Shown here: positions 51,067-59,675 of the stretch, piece by piece | How the letters are laid out: each line of letters opens with the position of its first letter | How positions within the stretch are numbered: position 1 is the stretch's first letter | Source of the DNA: JAKEFM01 sp035695825 | GTDB lineage: Bacteria > Planctomycetota > UBA1135 > JAKEFM01 | DNA length: 64,000 nucleotides | Assembly (NCBI GenBank): GCA_035695825.1 | Contig: DASRRH010000026.1 | Span: 1 to 64,000 of the forward strand | Reading direction: 5' to 3' | Notes under the pieces: model-generated | Databases searched by the model: none | Told to the model about the DNA's origin: nothing | Seen by the model: the letters and a program-made list of their open reading frames with translations, nothing else | Translations under genes and position numbers: made by a program

Positions 51067-52662
51067 ATGAGCGGGGGTCGTCGAGATCGGTCGAGCGTTG
51101 GAATCGTCGCCCTGTGCCTGGCTCTCGCGGCAGGAATCGCCTGCTCGGCATCGAAGCCGGCGCACCAGGATTCGACTGCCTCGGCGAACGCCGCAGGGGA
51201 GGAACTCGCGCGCGTCCGACTGGCGGCGGACGTCCTCCGCCCGCTGGGGGAGCGGGCCGGTCGATCGACGGGCTCCCTCTGCGTGGTCGTGAACGGTGAG
51301 GAGATCCCGTGGAGGGCTCTCGACCGCACCCTCGTCTATCTCGTCGGCCGGACGTACCTCGAGGGGAAGGTCCGGGATCTCCTCGTCCTGGACGAGGTCG
51401 AGAACCGCAGGAAGAACGGCGTGGACGCGGTGATCCTCGGGCTCGACGACGCGGCGTTGGCGAAGGAAGTCGCGATCCTGAAGGAACAGGCTCAGGCGAT
51501 GAGCCCACGCGGCTCCAGGGCCGCCGCGGGGTTCGGCCGGGAGCGTCTCGACGAGAGTGGGCTTGCTGAACTGGCCGCCTCCTGGCTCCGCTTCGAGGCG
51601 GCGTTCCTTCCCGATCGCAGGGGAGAGGAAACCAACCCGATCCTCCGAGTCCCCCTGCGCGAGTGGTATGCGAAGGCGCTCAAGGATCGCTCGACGATCC
51701 GCACCGCGAGCGACGGGCTCCCGCCGGAAGTGGTCCTGACCGTCAACGGTCGCACTCTCGCGACGGCGGACGCCTTCGCCGATCTCGCTCCCCTCGTGAG
51801 TCGAACCGACCGGGAGAACGCCGTGCGTTGGACGGCACGGGCGACGGCGACGCGGCAGGCGCTCGTCCGGGCGGGCGTCTACCTTCCGGAAGAGGAGTTC
51901 GTGAAGCAGTGGCGGGCCCTCGTATCCCCCTACGAGAAGTCCCCCCTCAACATCGAGGTCATCGCGACCTCCTTCAAGGGGTTCCCCTCCTACGACCTCT
52001 ACCGCGAGTACTTCCGCCTGCGGAAGTCGTTCGAGCGGACGATCGAGAAGGAGATGACCGAAGGGACCCTCGCGCGGCACCGCGACCGAGTCCAGTACTC
52101 GCTCGGGTACGACCGGGGCTACGCCATCGACGCTCAGGTGATCCTCCTCGCGGCGGTCGATCCGACGAGTCTCGCGAGCAAGGGGCCGGACGCGTTCGAA
52201 CGGGCGGGGGAACGGGCGCAGGGAGTCATGGTCCGCCTCCGAGCGGGGGATGCCTTCGAGGATCTGATCGATCGGTTCTCCGAGTTCGTCGATCCTCCCG
52301 ACCTGTCAAACGGACGATCCCACGGCCCCCCTTCACCCCGCTCGAATCGCGGTCGCTTCGGCTGGCAGCCGAGGGACGTCGTTCGCCGGCTCCTCGGCGA
52401 GAGCGAGTTCGAGGAACTCCTCCGTGGCTACTCGGTCGCGGAAACCCTCCTCTGCGACGCCCCGATCGGGGAAGTGGTCGGCCCGATCCGCGGGCCGCTC
52501 GGCTGGTACGTCGGCCGCGTCCTCGGCCGATTCCCGGGCGAGAAACCGATCGACCTCGGGGAGCTGGGATCGCTCGAGCTCGTCCGCGAGGACTACGGCT
52601 CGCGCCGCTTCCTCGAGTGGTCGAACGACGTCGTCGCCCGGTCGACGATCGAAGTCCGCTGA
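51067..52662 (+). CDS. Parvulin-like (PpiC/SurA-type) lipoprotein 2
   Basis: A 531-residue paralogue of the preceding gene, 7 bases downstream and so co-transcribed. It carries a lipobox (LALAAGIACSA) instead of the cleavable signal of the first copy, so it should be membrane-anchored. The same blocks occur: NGEEIPWRALDRTLVYLVG, YLEGKVRDLLVLDEVENR, FKGFPSYDLYREYFRLR and GEVVGPIRGPLGWYVGRV, ending RRFLEWSNDVVARSTIEVR. ATG 51067. The difference in anchoring suggests the pair divides labour. Confidence 0.78.
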   Translation: MSGGRRDRSSVGIVALCLALAAGIACSASKPAHQDSTASANAAGEELARVRLAADVLRPLGERAGRSTGSLCVVVNGEEIPWRALDRTLVYLVGRTYLEGKVRDLLVLDEVENRRKNGVDAVILGLDDAALAKEVAILKEQAQAMSPRGSRAAAGFGRERLDESGLAELAASWLRFEAAFLPDRRGEETNPILRVPLREWYAKALKDRSTIRTASDGLPPEVVLTVNGRTLATADAFADLAPLVSRTDRENAVRWTARATATRQALVRAGVYLPEEEFVKQWRALVSPYEKSPLNIEVIATSFKGFPSYDLYREYFRLRKSFERTIEKEMTEGTLARHRDRVQYSLGYDRGYAIDAQVILLAAVDPTSLASKGPDAFERAGERAQGVMVRLRAGDAFEDLIDRFSEFVDPPDLSNGRSHGPPSPRSNRGRFGWQPRDVVRRLLGESEFEELLRGYSVAETLLCDAPIGEVVGPIRGPLGWYVGRVLGRFPGEKPIDLGELGSLELVREDYGSRRFLEWSNDVVARSTIEVR

Positions 52663-52687
52663 CGCGAGGGCATGGGAGCCGCGGCCC

Positions 52688-53269
52688 TCACTTCCTCCGC
52701 GTGCAGACGACCTCGCTCATCAGGAAGGGCTTCCCCTCGCGGTCGGGCATGAAGGTGTCGAGGGCGAATTCCCCCTCCCCCGTCCGCCGGTAGACCGTCC
52801 GGTAGGTCATCCGGGCGGCGGAGCCGGGAGCCTCGACGAGGGCGTCGAAGCGCAGTTGCTTGCCGTCCTCCTCGCACACCCCCTCGGCGCTCGTCACGGC
52901 GGTCGACTGGTTCGAGAGGACGAGCTGCGTCGGGCGCTCGCGCGCGTTGTCGTGCCCGAGGATGTGGAGCACGGTCGTCGCGCGCCCCTCCGACTCGCCG
53001 CGGATCTCGAGCTGGAGGAATCGCCCGTCGAGGATCATCCGCGCCTCGACCGTCCCCTTCGTCTCGGCCGGCTCCTTCCCCGGAACCTGGGCCACGCGCA
53101 TCCGCGCGTCGTAGGAGCCCGCGAAGGCCGCGAGGTGCTCGTGGTGGGGGCCGGGCCTCGAGAGACGGAGGAAGCGGGCGGTGGCGTCCTCGGGCTTCCC
53201 CTCCTGCGCGAGGAGGCGCGCGGCGGCGAGCCCGGCGGGCAGACAGAGGAGGATCGAAAGGATCTTCAT
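52688..53269 (-). CDS. DUF1579-family exported protein
   Basis: A 193-residue protein with a signal peptide (LSILLCLPAGLAAARLLA). The core LAAFAGSYDARMRVAQVPG, GTVEARMILDGRFLQLEIRGE, TTVLHILGHDN and LTFDALVEAPG-like strands fit DUF1579, a lipocalin-like beta barrel that may carry small hydrophobic molecules. ATG 53269 with GGATCGAAAGG upstream. It converges on the parvulin-like pair with a 25-base gap. Ligand unknown. Confidence 0.78.
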   Translation of the reverse strand: MKILSILLCLPAGLAAARLLAQEGKPEDATARFLRLSRPGPHHEHLAAFAGSYDARMRVAQVPGKEPAETKGTVEARMILDGRFLQLEIRGESEGRATTVLHILGHDNARERPTQLVLSNQSTAVTSAEGVCEEDGKQLRFDALVEAPGSAARMTYRTVYRRTGEGEFALDTFMPDREGKPFLMSEVVCTRRK

Positions 53270-53298
53270 GGATGGTTTCGGGGGATCCGGGCCGGGGT

Positions 53299-53880
53299 TC
53301 ACGGCGTTCCCGCCGCCTTCTCGGGCGGAGGAAGGAGGTGGTCGGCGCGAGGCCGGGTCATGGGTTCGAGGAGGGCCAACGTCGCGGCGGTCCAGACGAT
53401 CTCGACGGCCCAGGGAACGGAGAGGAGGGCTCCTCTCTGATCCGTCAGGAGGGCCGAGAGGGCGACGGCGAGAGCGGAAGCGCCGATCAGGCCGGAGATG
53501 GCGCCCAGGTATCCGCGGAACGTCCGCGCGGCCCTCGGGAACTCGGCCGCGTTCGTCCGCCGGAGACTCCACGTTCCGAGCAGCGTGACGAGGGTCCCCG
53601 CGAGGAGGAAACCGAGGCCGGCGCCGACCTCGTCCGAGTCGCGCCGGACGCCGAAGCCCGCTCGCAGCCCCCAGTCGACGACGGCCGTGGCTCCGCCGAG
53701 GGCGAGGAGGAGCGCGTACGCCCGGATCGAGAGGAGGGCCGCCTTGAGCCCGAGCTCCGGATCGCGCCGGGGCTCGTCGCGGTCTCGCCAGCGGAGGACG
53801 AGGTAGATCGCGAGGAAGCCGAGGGGGATCGCCCCGAGGAAGAGGGGGAGGATCCCCGACAGAGCGAACAGGGTCGTCAC
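53299..53880 (-). CDS. Multi-spanning membrane protein of unknown function
   Basis: A 193-residue protein with about five hydrophobic helices (LFALSGILPLFLGAIPLGFL, LSIRAYALLLALGGATAVV, AGLGFLLAGTLVTLLGTW, LGAISGLIGASALAVALSAL and VPWAVEIVWTAATLALL). Charged loops contain RWRDRDEPRRDPE. GTG 53880. No family is recognised; the fifth helix is followed by a Pro-rich cytoplasmic tail. It lies 29 bases upstream of the DUF1579 gene, so the two may be co-transcribed. Confidence 0.65.
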   Translation of the reverse strand: MTTLFALSGILPLFLGAIPLGFLAIYLVLRWRDRDEPRRDPELGLKAALLSIRAYALLLALGGATAVVDWGLRAGFGVRRDSDEVGAGLGFLLAGTLVTLLGTWSLRRTNAAEFPRAARTFRGYLGAISGLIGASALAVALSALLTDQRGALLSVPWAVEIVWTAATLALLEPMTRPRADHLLPPPEKAAGTP

Positions 53881-53965
53881 GGCGCGTCCCCTCCCGGTCG
53901 AACGGGGGCCCCGGCGGGTGGGCCGGAAGCATCCGCCCCCCGGGAGGAGGACTCAAGCGACGAAA

Positions 53966-53994
53966 GGGGGGGCCCGGTAGGTGAGGGCCCCCCC
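53966..53994 (-). terminator. Terminator of the 54017-54832 gene
   Basis: A 10-bp stem (GGGGGGGCCC/GGGCCCCCCC) with a 9-base loop, 22 bases past the stop on the minus strand, followed by TTTC in that direction. Confidence 0.6.
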
Positions 53995-54016
53995 GCGGGG
54001 GAGAGACGGAACGCGC

Positions 54017-54832
54017 TCAGAACGTGAGCGTGTCCGTGTTGCTCGTCGCGACCGAGAGCGTCCCGCTCGAGAAGGAGAACGCGATCGCCTGGAAGGTGAT
54101 CGTCATCGTCCCCGGGAGCGGCGCGCCCGGCGGGACCGTGTGCGAGTGGGTGATCGAGCCGCTCGCCGGGACGATCCCGAAGAAGTGGACGAAGAAGGGG
54201 GTGCCCAGGCAGAGGTTCAGCCCTCCGCCGAACGGGAGGTTCGTCGATCCCGGGTTCGGGCCTCCCGCGAGGAGGACGAGGGATCCGGCCGGGGCCGTCA
54301 CGGTTCGAACGATGGTGTCGTTCGGCTGGACCGGCGCGTCCGGAGTGATCGTGAGGCCGAGCGGTCCGGGGGTGCACGGGGGGGGAGGCGGCGGCGCAAC
54401 GAACGTCACCGAATCGGTCCCGCTCGTGTCGACGACCGCGCCCGTCGGGCTCATCGCGATCGTCACGGCCTGGAAGTTGAGCGAGGAACCGACCGGGGCG
54501 TTCGGAGGCGTCGGCATCTGGACCGTCCTCGTCCCGGAGGGGGGGATCCAGCCGATCGGGACCACGGCGAAGGGGGAGTTGAGGCAGATCGTCGTCCCCG
54601 AGAGCGGCCCGGGCCCGGAGAGCGTGGTCGCCCCGGCGTTCGGGCCCCTGAAGACGAGGACCCCGGCGCCGGGCGTCCCCGTGACGCTCACGGTGACGGG
54701 CGCGCCGGCAGGGACCGGCGTGTCCGGAGTGACGGACAGGACGACGGCCCCGATCGTGCACCCCTGCCCGCGGGCGGACGAGGGGAGCAGGGAGGCCGCC
54801 ACGGCGAACAGGAGGGGAGTCGTGATCCGCAT
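54017..54832 (-). CDS. Secreted protein with two Ig-like repeats, 271 aa
   Basis: ATG 54832. A signal peptide (LLFAVAASLLPSSARG) is followed by two similar domains of about 115 residues, each with VLSVTPDTPV or GLTITPDAPV near its start, a stretch TICLNSPFAVVPIGW or LNLCLGTPFFVHFFG and a final SVTF or DTLTF. A proline run joins them (APPPPPPC). Such repeats look like immunoglobulin-type beta sandwiches used for adhesion or display. No family is assigned. It ends in a good hairpin and stands alone. Confidence 0.75.
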   Translation of the reverse strand: MRITTPLLFAVAASLLPSSARGQGCTIGAVVLSVTPDTPVPAGAPVTVSVTGTPGAGVLVFRGPNAGATTLSGPGPLSGTTICLNSPFAVVPIGWIPPSGTRTVQMPTPPNAPVGSSLNFQAVTIAMSPTGAVVDTSGTDSVTFVAPPPPPPCTPGPLGLTITPDAPVQPNDTIVRTVTAPAGSLVLLAGGPNPGSTNLPFGGGLNLCLGTPFFVHFFGIVPASGSITHSHTVPPGAPLPGTMTITFQAIAFSFSSGTLSVATSNTDTLTF

Positions 54833-54934
54833 CGCTGGTTCCTCCTCGGCCGGAGGCCGCGCGGCATCCGGCAGGGATTCGGGGTGGGGAAGCAGGGGAT
54901 GAAACCGGGGAGAGGGGCGGGGGTTCCGCGGCCC

Positions 54935-55357
54935 CTACCCCCGGACGGCCGGGGGGGGCTTGTTCTCGATGTCCGCGTCGACCGCCTCCATCAGGATCCG
55001 GCAGACCTCCGCCGGTTTCCGGACGAACGTCAGGGTCGAGGCCCCGTCCTTGCTCGCCGTCTCGATCTCGACGTCCCCGTAGCCGAAAACCCGGCCGAGG
55101 AAGGTCTGCCGGTACGAGGCGTTGTTGATCTTCTCGAAGGGGCTCTCCTTCACCGTCTTCGAGAGGATCCCGACCTCGTCGACCAGCCGCCGGTCCGTGA
55201 TGATCCAGATGTCCGTCTTCAGAACGAGGATCCGGTAGATGAGCCACGGGATCCCGACGACGAGGAGGGAGAGGAGGATCGGCCAGAAGAGGGCCAGGCC
55301 GTGGTGGCGGGCGACGAAGAGGACCTTCTCTCCGGGGCGGAGGTCGGAGGCCTTCAT
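54935..55357 (-). CDS. PH-domain (DUF304/YdbT-like) membrane protein
   Basis: A 140-residue protein. ATG 55357 is chosen because the family's opening (LRPGEKVLFVARHHGLALFWP) begins there; the longer frame is Arg-rich. Two hydrophobic helices (about 20-55) precede a bacterial pleckstrin-homology domain: WIITDRRLVDEVGILSKTVKESPFEKINNASYRQTFLGRVFGYG, the characteristic TDRRL...Y motif. It likely binds membrane components. A divergent gene for a tail-anchored protein lies 104 bases away. Confidence 0.82.
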   Translation of the reverse strand: MKASDLRPGEKVLFVARHHGLALFWPILLSLLVVGIPWLIYRILVLKTDIWIITDRRLVDEVGILSKTVKESPFEKINNASYRQTFLGRVFGYGDVEIETASKDGASTLTFVRKPAEVCRILMEAVDADIENKPPPAVRG

Positions 55358-55461
55358 CCGGGCGCAAAGTCTAGAGGGCGGAAGCCGCGCGAGGAACGGG
55401 TGCCGTTGCGACGGACCCTCCCTTCCGCGGAGAATTCCCGCGTGCGACCGGAGGCAACGCA

Positions 55462-55860
55462 ATGAACGGGGCGGCCGCGGCAGGCGCCGCGGCGGCCGCC
55501 CGGCGCCGACGGGAGCAGGAGGAGGAAGAGACCATGGCCGAGTACGGGCCCCGGGACCTCGCGGAGGGGTGGGAGTTCAAGTTCCTCCGGTCGGCGACGG
55601 GGGCCTTCCGGAATCCCGAGTTCCTGAAGGAGGTCCTGACCGAGGAAGGGAAGGCGGGTTGGACGCTCGTCGAGAAGTTCGACAACGGCCGGATCCGCGT
55701 GAAGCGCCCGGCCGCCGCTCGGGCTTCCGACACCGGTTTCTCCTTCGATCCCTACCGGACCACGGTCGGGATCTCGGAGGGGAGGCTCGCCTTCTACATC
55801 GTCGCCGGGGTGATCTCCGTGATCCTCCTCGTCGTCGGGATCGTCGCGGCGGTCAAGTAG
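55462..55860 (+). CDS. Tail-anchored protein of unknown function, 132 aa
   Basis: ATG 55462 has GGAGGC 8 bases upstream. After an Ala/Arg/Glu-rich helix (about 1-24) comes a compact domain (GWEFKFLRSATGAFRNPEFLKEVLTEEGKAGWTLVEKFDNGRIRVKR), which resembles the small DUF4177-like sensor fold, then a linker and a single hydrophobic helix at the C-terminus (YIVAGVISVILLVVGIVAAV). It is probably anchored with its bulk in the cytoplasm. Role unknown. It is divergent from the PH-domain gene, which also sits on the membrane. Confidence 0.78.
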   Translation: MNGAAAAGAAAAARRRREQEEEETMAEYGPRDLAEGWEFKFLRSATGAFRNPEFLKEVLTEEGKAGWTLVEKFDNGRIRVKRPAAARASDTGFSFDPYRTTVGISEGRLAFYIVAGVISVILLVVGIVAAVK

Positions 55861-55885
55861 CCCGCCCGCCAGCGCCGCCGCGCCC

Positions 55886-58438
55886 TCAATACCCCGTCGC
55901 GGTCGTCGCTTCGAGGTTGGTGAGGACGACGGGGGGCCCGACCGCTCCCTGCCAGAAGAGGGTGGCTCCGAGGAGGGCGGCGTTCGAAGGGACGGCCAGG
56001 GAGAGACTGCCGCGGCCCTGCGGGTCGAGGAGGCCCGCCCCCGCCACGAGGAGAGTCGCCGGGTCGAGCCGGAGGACCCCGAAGGGAGGGAGGGGAATCG
56101 AAGCGGTCCCGAGGGAGGCGCCGAGGATCCACGACCCGCCGGGAGGGCCGTGGAGGTCGAGGACGAGGGGCTTCCCGATGCGCGGGAGGGCGCGTCGGGC
56201 GAGCTGTCGGTCCAGGTTGTCGAGGAGCCGGTCCCGACCCTCGTTGCCGAGGAAGAGATCGAGGTCGCCGTCGCCGTCCACGTCCCCCGCGGCGATGGAT
56301 CGGACCGCGTCGAAGTCCAGGGGGGGAAGGAGGAACGTGGCGTCGGTGAAAACGCCCGTTCCGTCGTTCCGGTAGAGAGGGCTCGTCCCGGAGTTCCCGA
56401 GGAACGCGTCGAGGTCCCCGTCCCCGTCCAGGTCCATGAGCCGCGCGTCGTTCGTCGAGTCCACGATCGAGGGGAACTGCCCCGCCGCGTTCGAGTAGAC
56501 CCCGGACCCATTGTTCAGATAGAGACGGTCCGGGGCCTGCTGGTTCCCGATCAGGGCGTCGAGGTCCCCGTCGCCGTCGACGTCCCCGAGGTCCACGGCT
56601 GCCGCGAGACCGGAGACGGGGGGGAGTTGACCGCTCGCGTTCGAAAAGACTCCGCTCCCGCCGTTCAGGTAGAGGCGGTTGCCGAGCGAGAACGAGTAGA
56701 CGGCGAGGAGGGCGTCGAGGTCCCCGTCGGCGTCGACGTCCCCGAGCCCGATGTCGTTCGTCCAGATCGCGCCGAACGGGAGCTGGAAGGTGGCGTCCGA
56801 GAAGACCCCGGTCCCGCCGTTCAGGTAGAGGCGGGGCGGCTGCCCCGAGTAGTTCCCCGTGAGGAAGTCGAGGTCCCCGTCGCCATCGACGTCCCCGAGG
56901 GCCACGACGTAGGTCGAGTCCGTGGCGGGGGGGAGCTGCGAGGAGGCATCGGTGAACTGCCCGGCGCCGTTGTTCACGAGGAGCCCCTCGGTGCCGAGGT
57001 CGTTCGCGATCAACGCGTCGAGGTCTCCGTCCCCGTCGACGTCCCCCAGCGCCATCCCCAGGACCCCGAAGATCGAGCCCGAAAGGGCGCCCGGCGCCTC
57101 GGCGAAGAGTCCGAGCCCGTCGTTCCGGTAGAGGCGGTTCGTCTGGTTGTAGTTCCCAACCAGGAGATCGGGGTCCCCGTCCCCGTCGACGTCTCCCATC
57201 GCGACCCCGGAGGAGGGGTCGAGGATCGTGAAGAGCCCGGCGTTCGCGTCGGCGAAGTTGCCCGACGCGTCGTTCAGGTAGAGGCGGTTCGGTCGGGGGC
57301 CGCTCGAGGTGTTGTTCCCGAGGAGCGCGTCGAGGTCGCCGTCCCCGTCCAGGTCGGCGAAGGCGAGGGTCCGCGTCGGGTCGAAGTCCACGGGGAGCTG
57401 GGAGGAGGCGTCCGAGAACCCGCCGGTCCCGTCGTTCGCGTAGAGGCGGTTCTGCTGGAAGTAGTTCCCGAGGAGCGCGTCGAGGTCCCCGTCCCCGTCG
57501 ACGTCGCCGAAGGCCACCGCCTGGGTCGGGAGGAGGAGGGAGGGGAGCTGGGGCGTGGCGTCGGCGAAGGTCCCGAAACCGTTGTTGCGGTAGAGGCGGC
57601 TCTGCTGCGAAACGTTGAAGGGGCCGTTGCCGACGAGGAGGTCGAGGTCCCCGTCCCCGTCGACGTCCCCGAGGGTGAGGGAGGTGGTGGCGTCGGCCGG
57701 CGAGGGGATCTGGGCGCTCGCGTCCGTGAAGGACCCGGCGCCGTCGCCGAGGAAGAGGCGCTCCTGCCCGCCGACGCCGAAGAGGCTCGGAGCGGTCCCG
57801 ACCGCGGCGTCGAGGTCCCCGTCCCCGTCCAGGTCTCGGAGAGCGACGGCGTTCGCGTTCACGAGGACGGCCGGGAGCTGGGGAGAGGCGTCCGTGAAGA
57901 CTCCCGATCCGCCGTTCAGGAGGAGGCCGCACGGGGCTCCCGGGGAGGTCCCGAACCCCGCGTTCCCCAGGAGGGCGTCGAGGTCCCCGTCGCCGTCGAC
58001 GTCGCCCAGGGCGAGCGACCGCGGGAGCGCGGTGGCCGGAGGGACCTGGGAGGAGGCGTCCGTGAACGCGCCCGTCCCGTCGTTCAGGAGGAGCTGGTTC
58101 CCGTTGCTGCCGGAGACGAGCGCGTCGAGGTCCCCGTCCCCGTCCACGTCCCCGAGGGCGAGGGCGCTGCCGAACGCGAAGGTCGCCGGGAGAGGGGTTC
58201 CGTCCGTGAACCCCGCAGCCCCGTCGTTCCGGTAGGCCCTGGAGAGGAACTGGTTCAGGACGAGGACGTCGGGATCTCCGTCCCCGTCGAGGTCGCCGAC
58301 GCCGAAGGCGAAGGTCTGGTCGGCGTCCCCCGGCAGCATGCGCCGGAGGTCCCCGAAGAGTGGGGCCTGGGCCCTCGCCGAGGGGGGAGCGGCCGCGAGG
58401 AGGAGGGTGCCGAGGAGGAGGGAGGCGAGCCGCGACAT
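55886..58438 (-). CDS. FG-GAP/VCBS repeat protein, 14 repeats
   Basis: An 850-residue exported protein. ATG 58438 opens a signal peptide (LASLLLGTLLLAAAPPSARAQ). Fourteen units of 48-56 residues each contain a calcium-binding loop DVDGDGDLDALLGN (with variants DLDGDGD and DVDADGD), enough for two seven-bladed propellers. A terminal module of about 90 residues (GSWILGASLGTASIPLPP...) belongs to the shared secreted family. It is probably an adhesin or matrix protein stabilised by calcium. It converges on the tail-anchored-protein gene with a 25-base gap. Function in the cell is inferred. Confidence 0.88.
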   Translation of the reverse strand: MSRLASLLLGTLLLAAAPPSARAQAPLFGDLRRMLPGDADQTFAFGVGDLDGDGDPDVLVLNQFLSRAYRNDGAAGFTDGTPLPATFAFGSALALGDVDGDGDLDALVSGSNGNQLLLNDGTGAFTDASSQVPPATALPRSLALGDVDGDGDLDALLGNAGFGTSPGAPCGLLLNGGSGVFTDASPQLPAVLVNANAVALRDLDGDGDLDAAVGTAPSLFGVGGQERLFLGDGAGSFTDASAQIPSPADATTSLTLGDVDGDGDLDLLVGNGPFNVSQQSRLYRNNGFGTFADATPQLPSLLLPTQAVAFGDVDGDGDLDALLGNYFQQNRLYANDGTGGFSDASSQLPVDFDPTRTLAFADLDGDGDLDALLGNNTSSGPRPNRLYLNDASGNFADANAGLFTILDPSSGVAMGDVDGDGDPDLLVGNYNQTNRLYRNDGLGLFAEAPGALSGSIFGVLGMALGDVDGDGDLDALIANDLGTEGLLVNNGAGQFTDASSQLPPATDSTYVVALGDVDGDGDLDFLTGNYSGQPPRLYLNGGTGVFSDATFQLPFGAIWTNDIGLGDVDADGDLDALLAVYSFSLGNRLYLNGGSGVFSNASGQLPPVSGLAAAVDLGDVDGDGDLDALIGNQQAPDRLYLNNGSGVYSNAAGQFPSIVDSTNDARLMDLDGDGDLDAFLGNSGTSPLYRNDGTGVFTDATFLLPPLDFDAVRSIAAGDVDGDGDLDLFLGNEGRDRLLDNLDRQLARRALPRIGKPLVLDLHGPPGGSWILGASLGTASIPLPPFGVLRLDPATLLVAGAGLLDPQGRGSLSLAVPSNAALLGATLFWQGAVGPPVVLTNLEATTATGY
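56250..58330 (-). repeat. Tandem DNA repeats encoding FG-GAP units
   Basis: The stretch encoding the calcium loops recurs about every 144-168 bases (near 56262, 56407, 56715, 57009, 57330, 57478, 57976, 58121 and others), with a shared GTCGAGGTCCCCGTC-like core on the plus strand. Such homology can drive unequal crossing-over and changes in repeat number. Confidence 0.8.
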
Positions 58439-58532
58439 GGCCGGCACGAATCGGGCGCTCTCGATTCTCCCCCCCGGTCGGGACGGAGGCGAGGAGGGCC
58501 CGCGAAGATGGGGAACGCGACCTCGTGAGGAA

Positions 58533-59213
58533 CTAGAAGTCGAATCCAATCGAGTAGGAGATCCCGACGTCCCGGTGGTCGACGAGGAGGAGGCCGATCG
58601 TGTGCCGCCCCCCGAAGGTGTAGTGGAGGAGGTGGTGGACTTTTTGCCCGTCGTAGAGGTGGGTCGAGGAGATCTCCTCGCTCCAGCGGACGTTCACCCC
58701 CCCGATCGGGCGGAGGCGGTCGTCGAAGGTTCCGTACGCGGCCCCCGCGTAGGGGGCGAGGGGGAGGCCGATCTCCTCCTCGAGGTTCTTGCTGAAGGTC
58801 GCGTAGTACGAGCGCCCGTGCGGCGTGCCGATCCGGTCGCTGCTCGTCCCGAGGATCAGGGCGGGTCGGGTCTCGGTCTCGTCGAGGGCCCGCCAGTTCG
58901 CGAGGGGGCCGATCTCGTCGGCGAAGGGGTTGTACTCCACCCCGAGGGTGAGGGAGGGGGTGAATCGGTAGGTGAGCGTGGTGCGGAGCTTCGCGCGGTC
59001 GACGTCGATCGTCGGGATGTACCGCACCCCGAAGGTGAGGTCGTTCCGGATCTCCTCCCCGCCGGCCCCACGGACCGGCGAACCCTCGCCGGGTCAGACC
59101 GGTCAGGAGGGGACTTCGGACGGACGGATCGGCTCGGCAGTCCGGCTCGCGGGCTGCGTCTCGGACTGGAGGGGCGGGAGGGGGAGGATCGAGACGAGGA
59201 GGGTCGCGAGCAT
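58533..59213 (-). pseudogene. Exported beta-rich protein interrupted by two in-frame TGA codons
   Basis: From ATG 59213 a signal peptide (LATLLVSILPLPPLQSETQP) and a linker run 36 codons to TGA (59105-59103); CCG GTC and a second TGA (59096-59094) follow in the same frame. The frame then continues without a stop to 58533, encoding about 185 residues of amphipathic strands typical of outer-membrane barrels (KLRTTLTYRFTPSLTLGVEYNPF, YYATFSKNLEEEIGLP, IGLLLVDHRDVGISYSIGFDF, with the usual terminal Phe). Without read-through only an internal GTG (59027) could start it, leaving no export signal. Recent nonsense mutations are the simplest reading, with sequencing error next. Confidence 0.65.
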
Positions 59214-59256
59214 GGCCGGTTCTTACGAGGGCCGCTCCTTCCCGGCAAGGGAGCGC

Positions 59257-59535
59257 TCAGCGCTCCACCGCGACGATCACGAGGCGGTCGCCGACGGCGA
59301 CGACGGGGAAAACCGGCGCGAAACCCTCTCGGTCGAGGCGGTTGGAGACCTCCGCGAGCTTCGGGTCTTCGTAGGACACCTCGGGGACCGTCGTTCCCCT
59401 GAGGACGATCGGGTCGGAGACGACGACGCGGTACGGGCCGGGCTTCGCGTATCTCTTCCACCCCTGGGCGAGCCCGAGCGAAGCCGCCGCGAGGAGGAAG
59501 GTCGCCGCGAGGAAGAGGACGCCGGGGTTGCGCAT
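59257..59535 (-). CDS. Small secreted protein, 92 aa
   Basis: ATG 59535. A signal peptide (LFLAATFLLAAASLGLAQG) is followed by about 68 residues with alternating strands: GPYRVVVSDPIVLRGTTVPEVSYEDPKLAEVSNRL and FAPVFPVVAVGDRLVIVAVER. No cysteines and no known family. It lies 43 bases upstream of the broken barrel gene on the same strand and could have served with it. Confidence 0.65.
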   Translation of the reverse strand: MRNPGVLFLAATFLLAAASLGLAQGWKRYAKPGPYRVVVSDPIVLRGTTVPEVSYEDPKLAEVSNRLDREGFAPVFPVVAVGDRLVIVAVER

Positions 59536-59675
59536 GGGGAAAGGTCCGGGCTGGCCGCGTTCTTTCCCTCGCGAGCCGCGTGCCGGGGCGCTCCGCTCGG
59601 GGAGGCGACGGAGGTCGAAGCCGCGTGTCCTTCGAGGAGGACGCCGGTTGTCGAGGGGGGACGCGGGGGGCGGCG

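Noticed and set aside
56250..58330. CRISPR-like periodic repeats
   Set aside because: The repeats are in-frame coding units of an FG-GAP protein, with variable spacing of 144-168 bases.
58533..59213. UGA recoding as selenocysteine in the interrupted gene
   Set aside because: Two TGA codons within a linker, no redox-type context and no visible SECIS-like stem support recoding; nonsense mutation is simpler.
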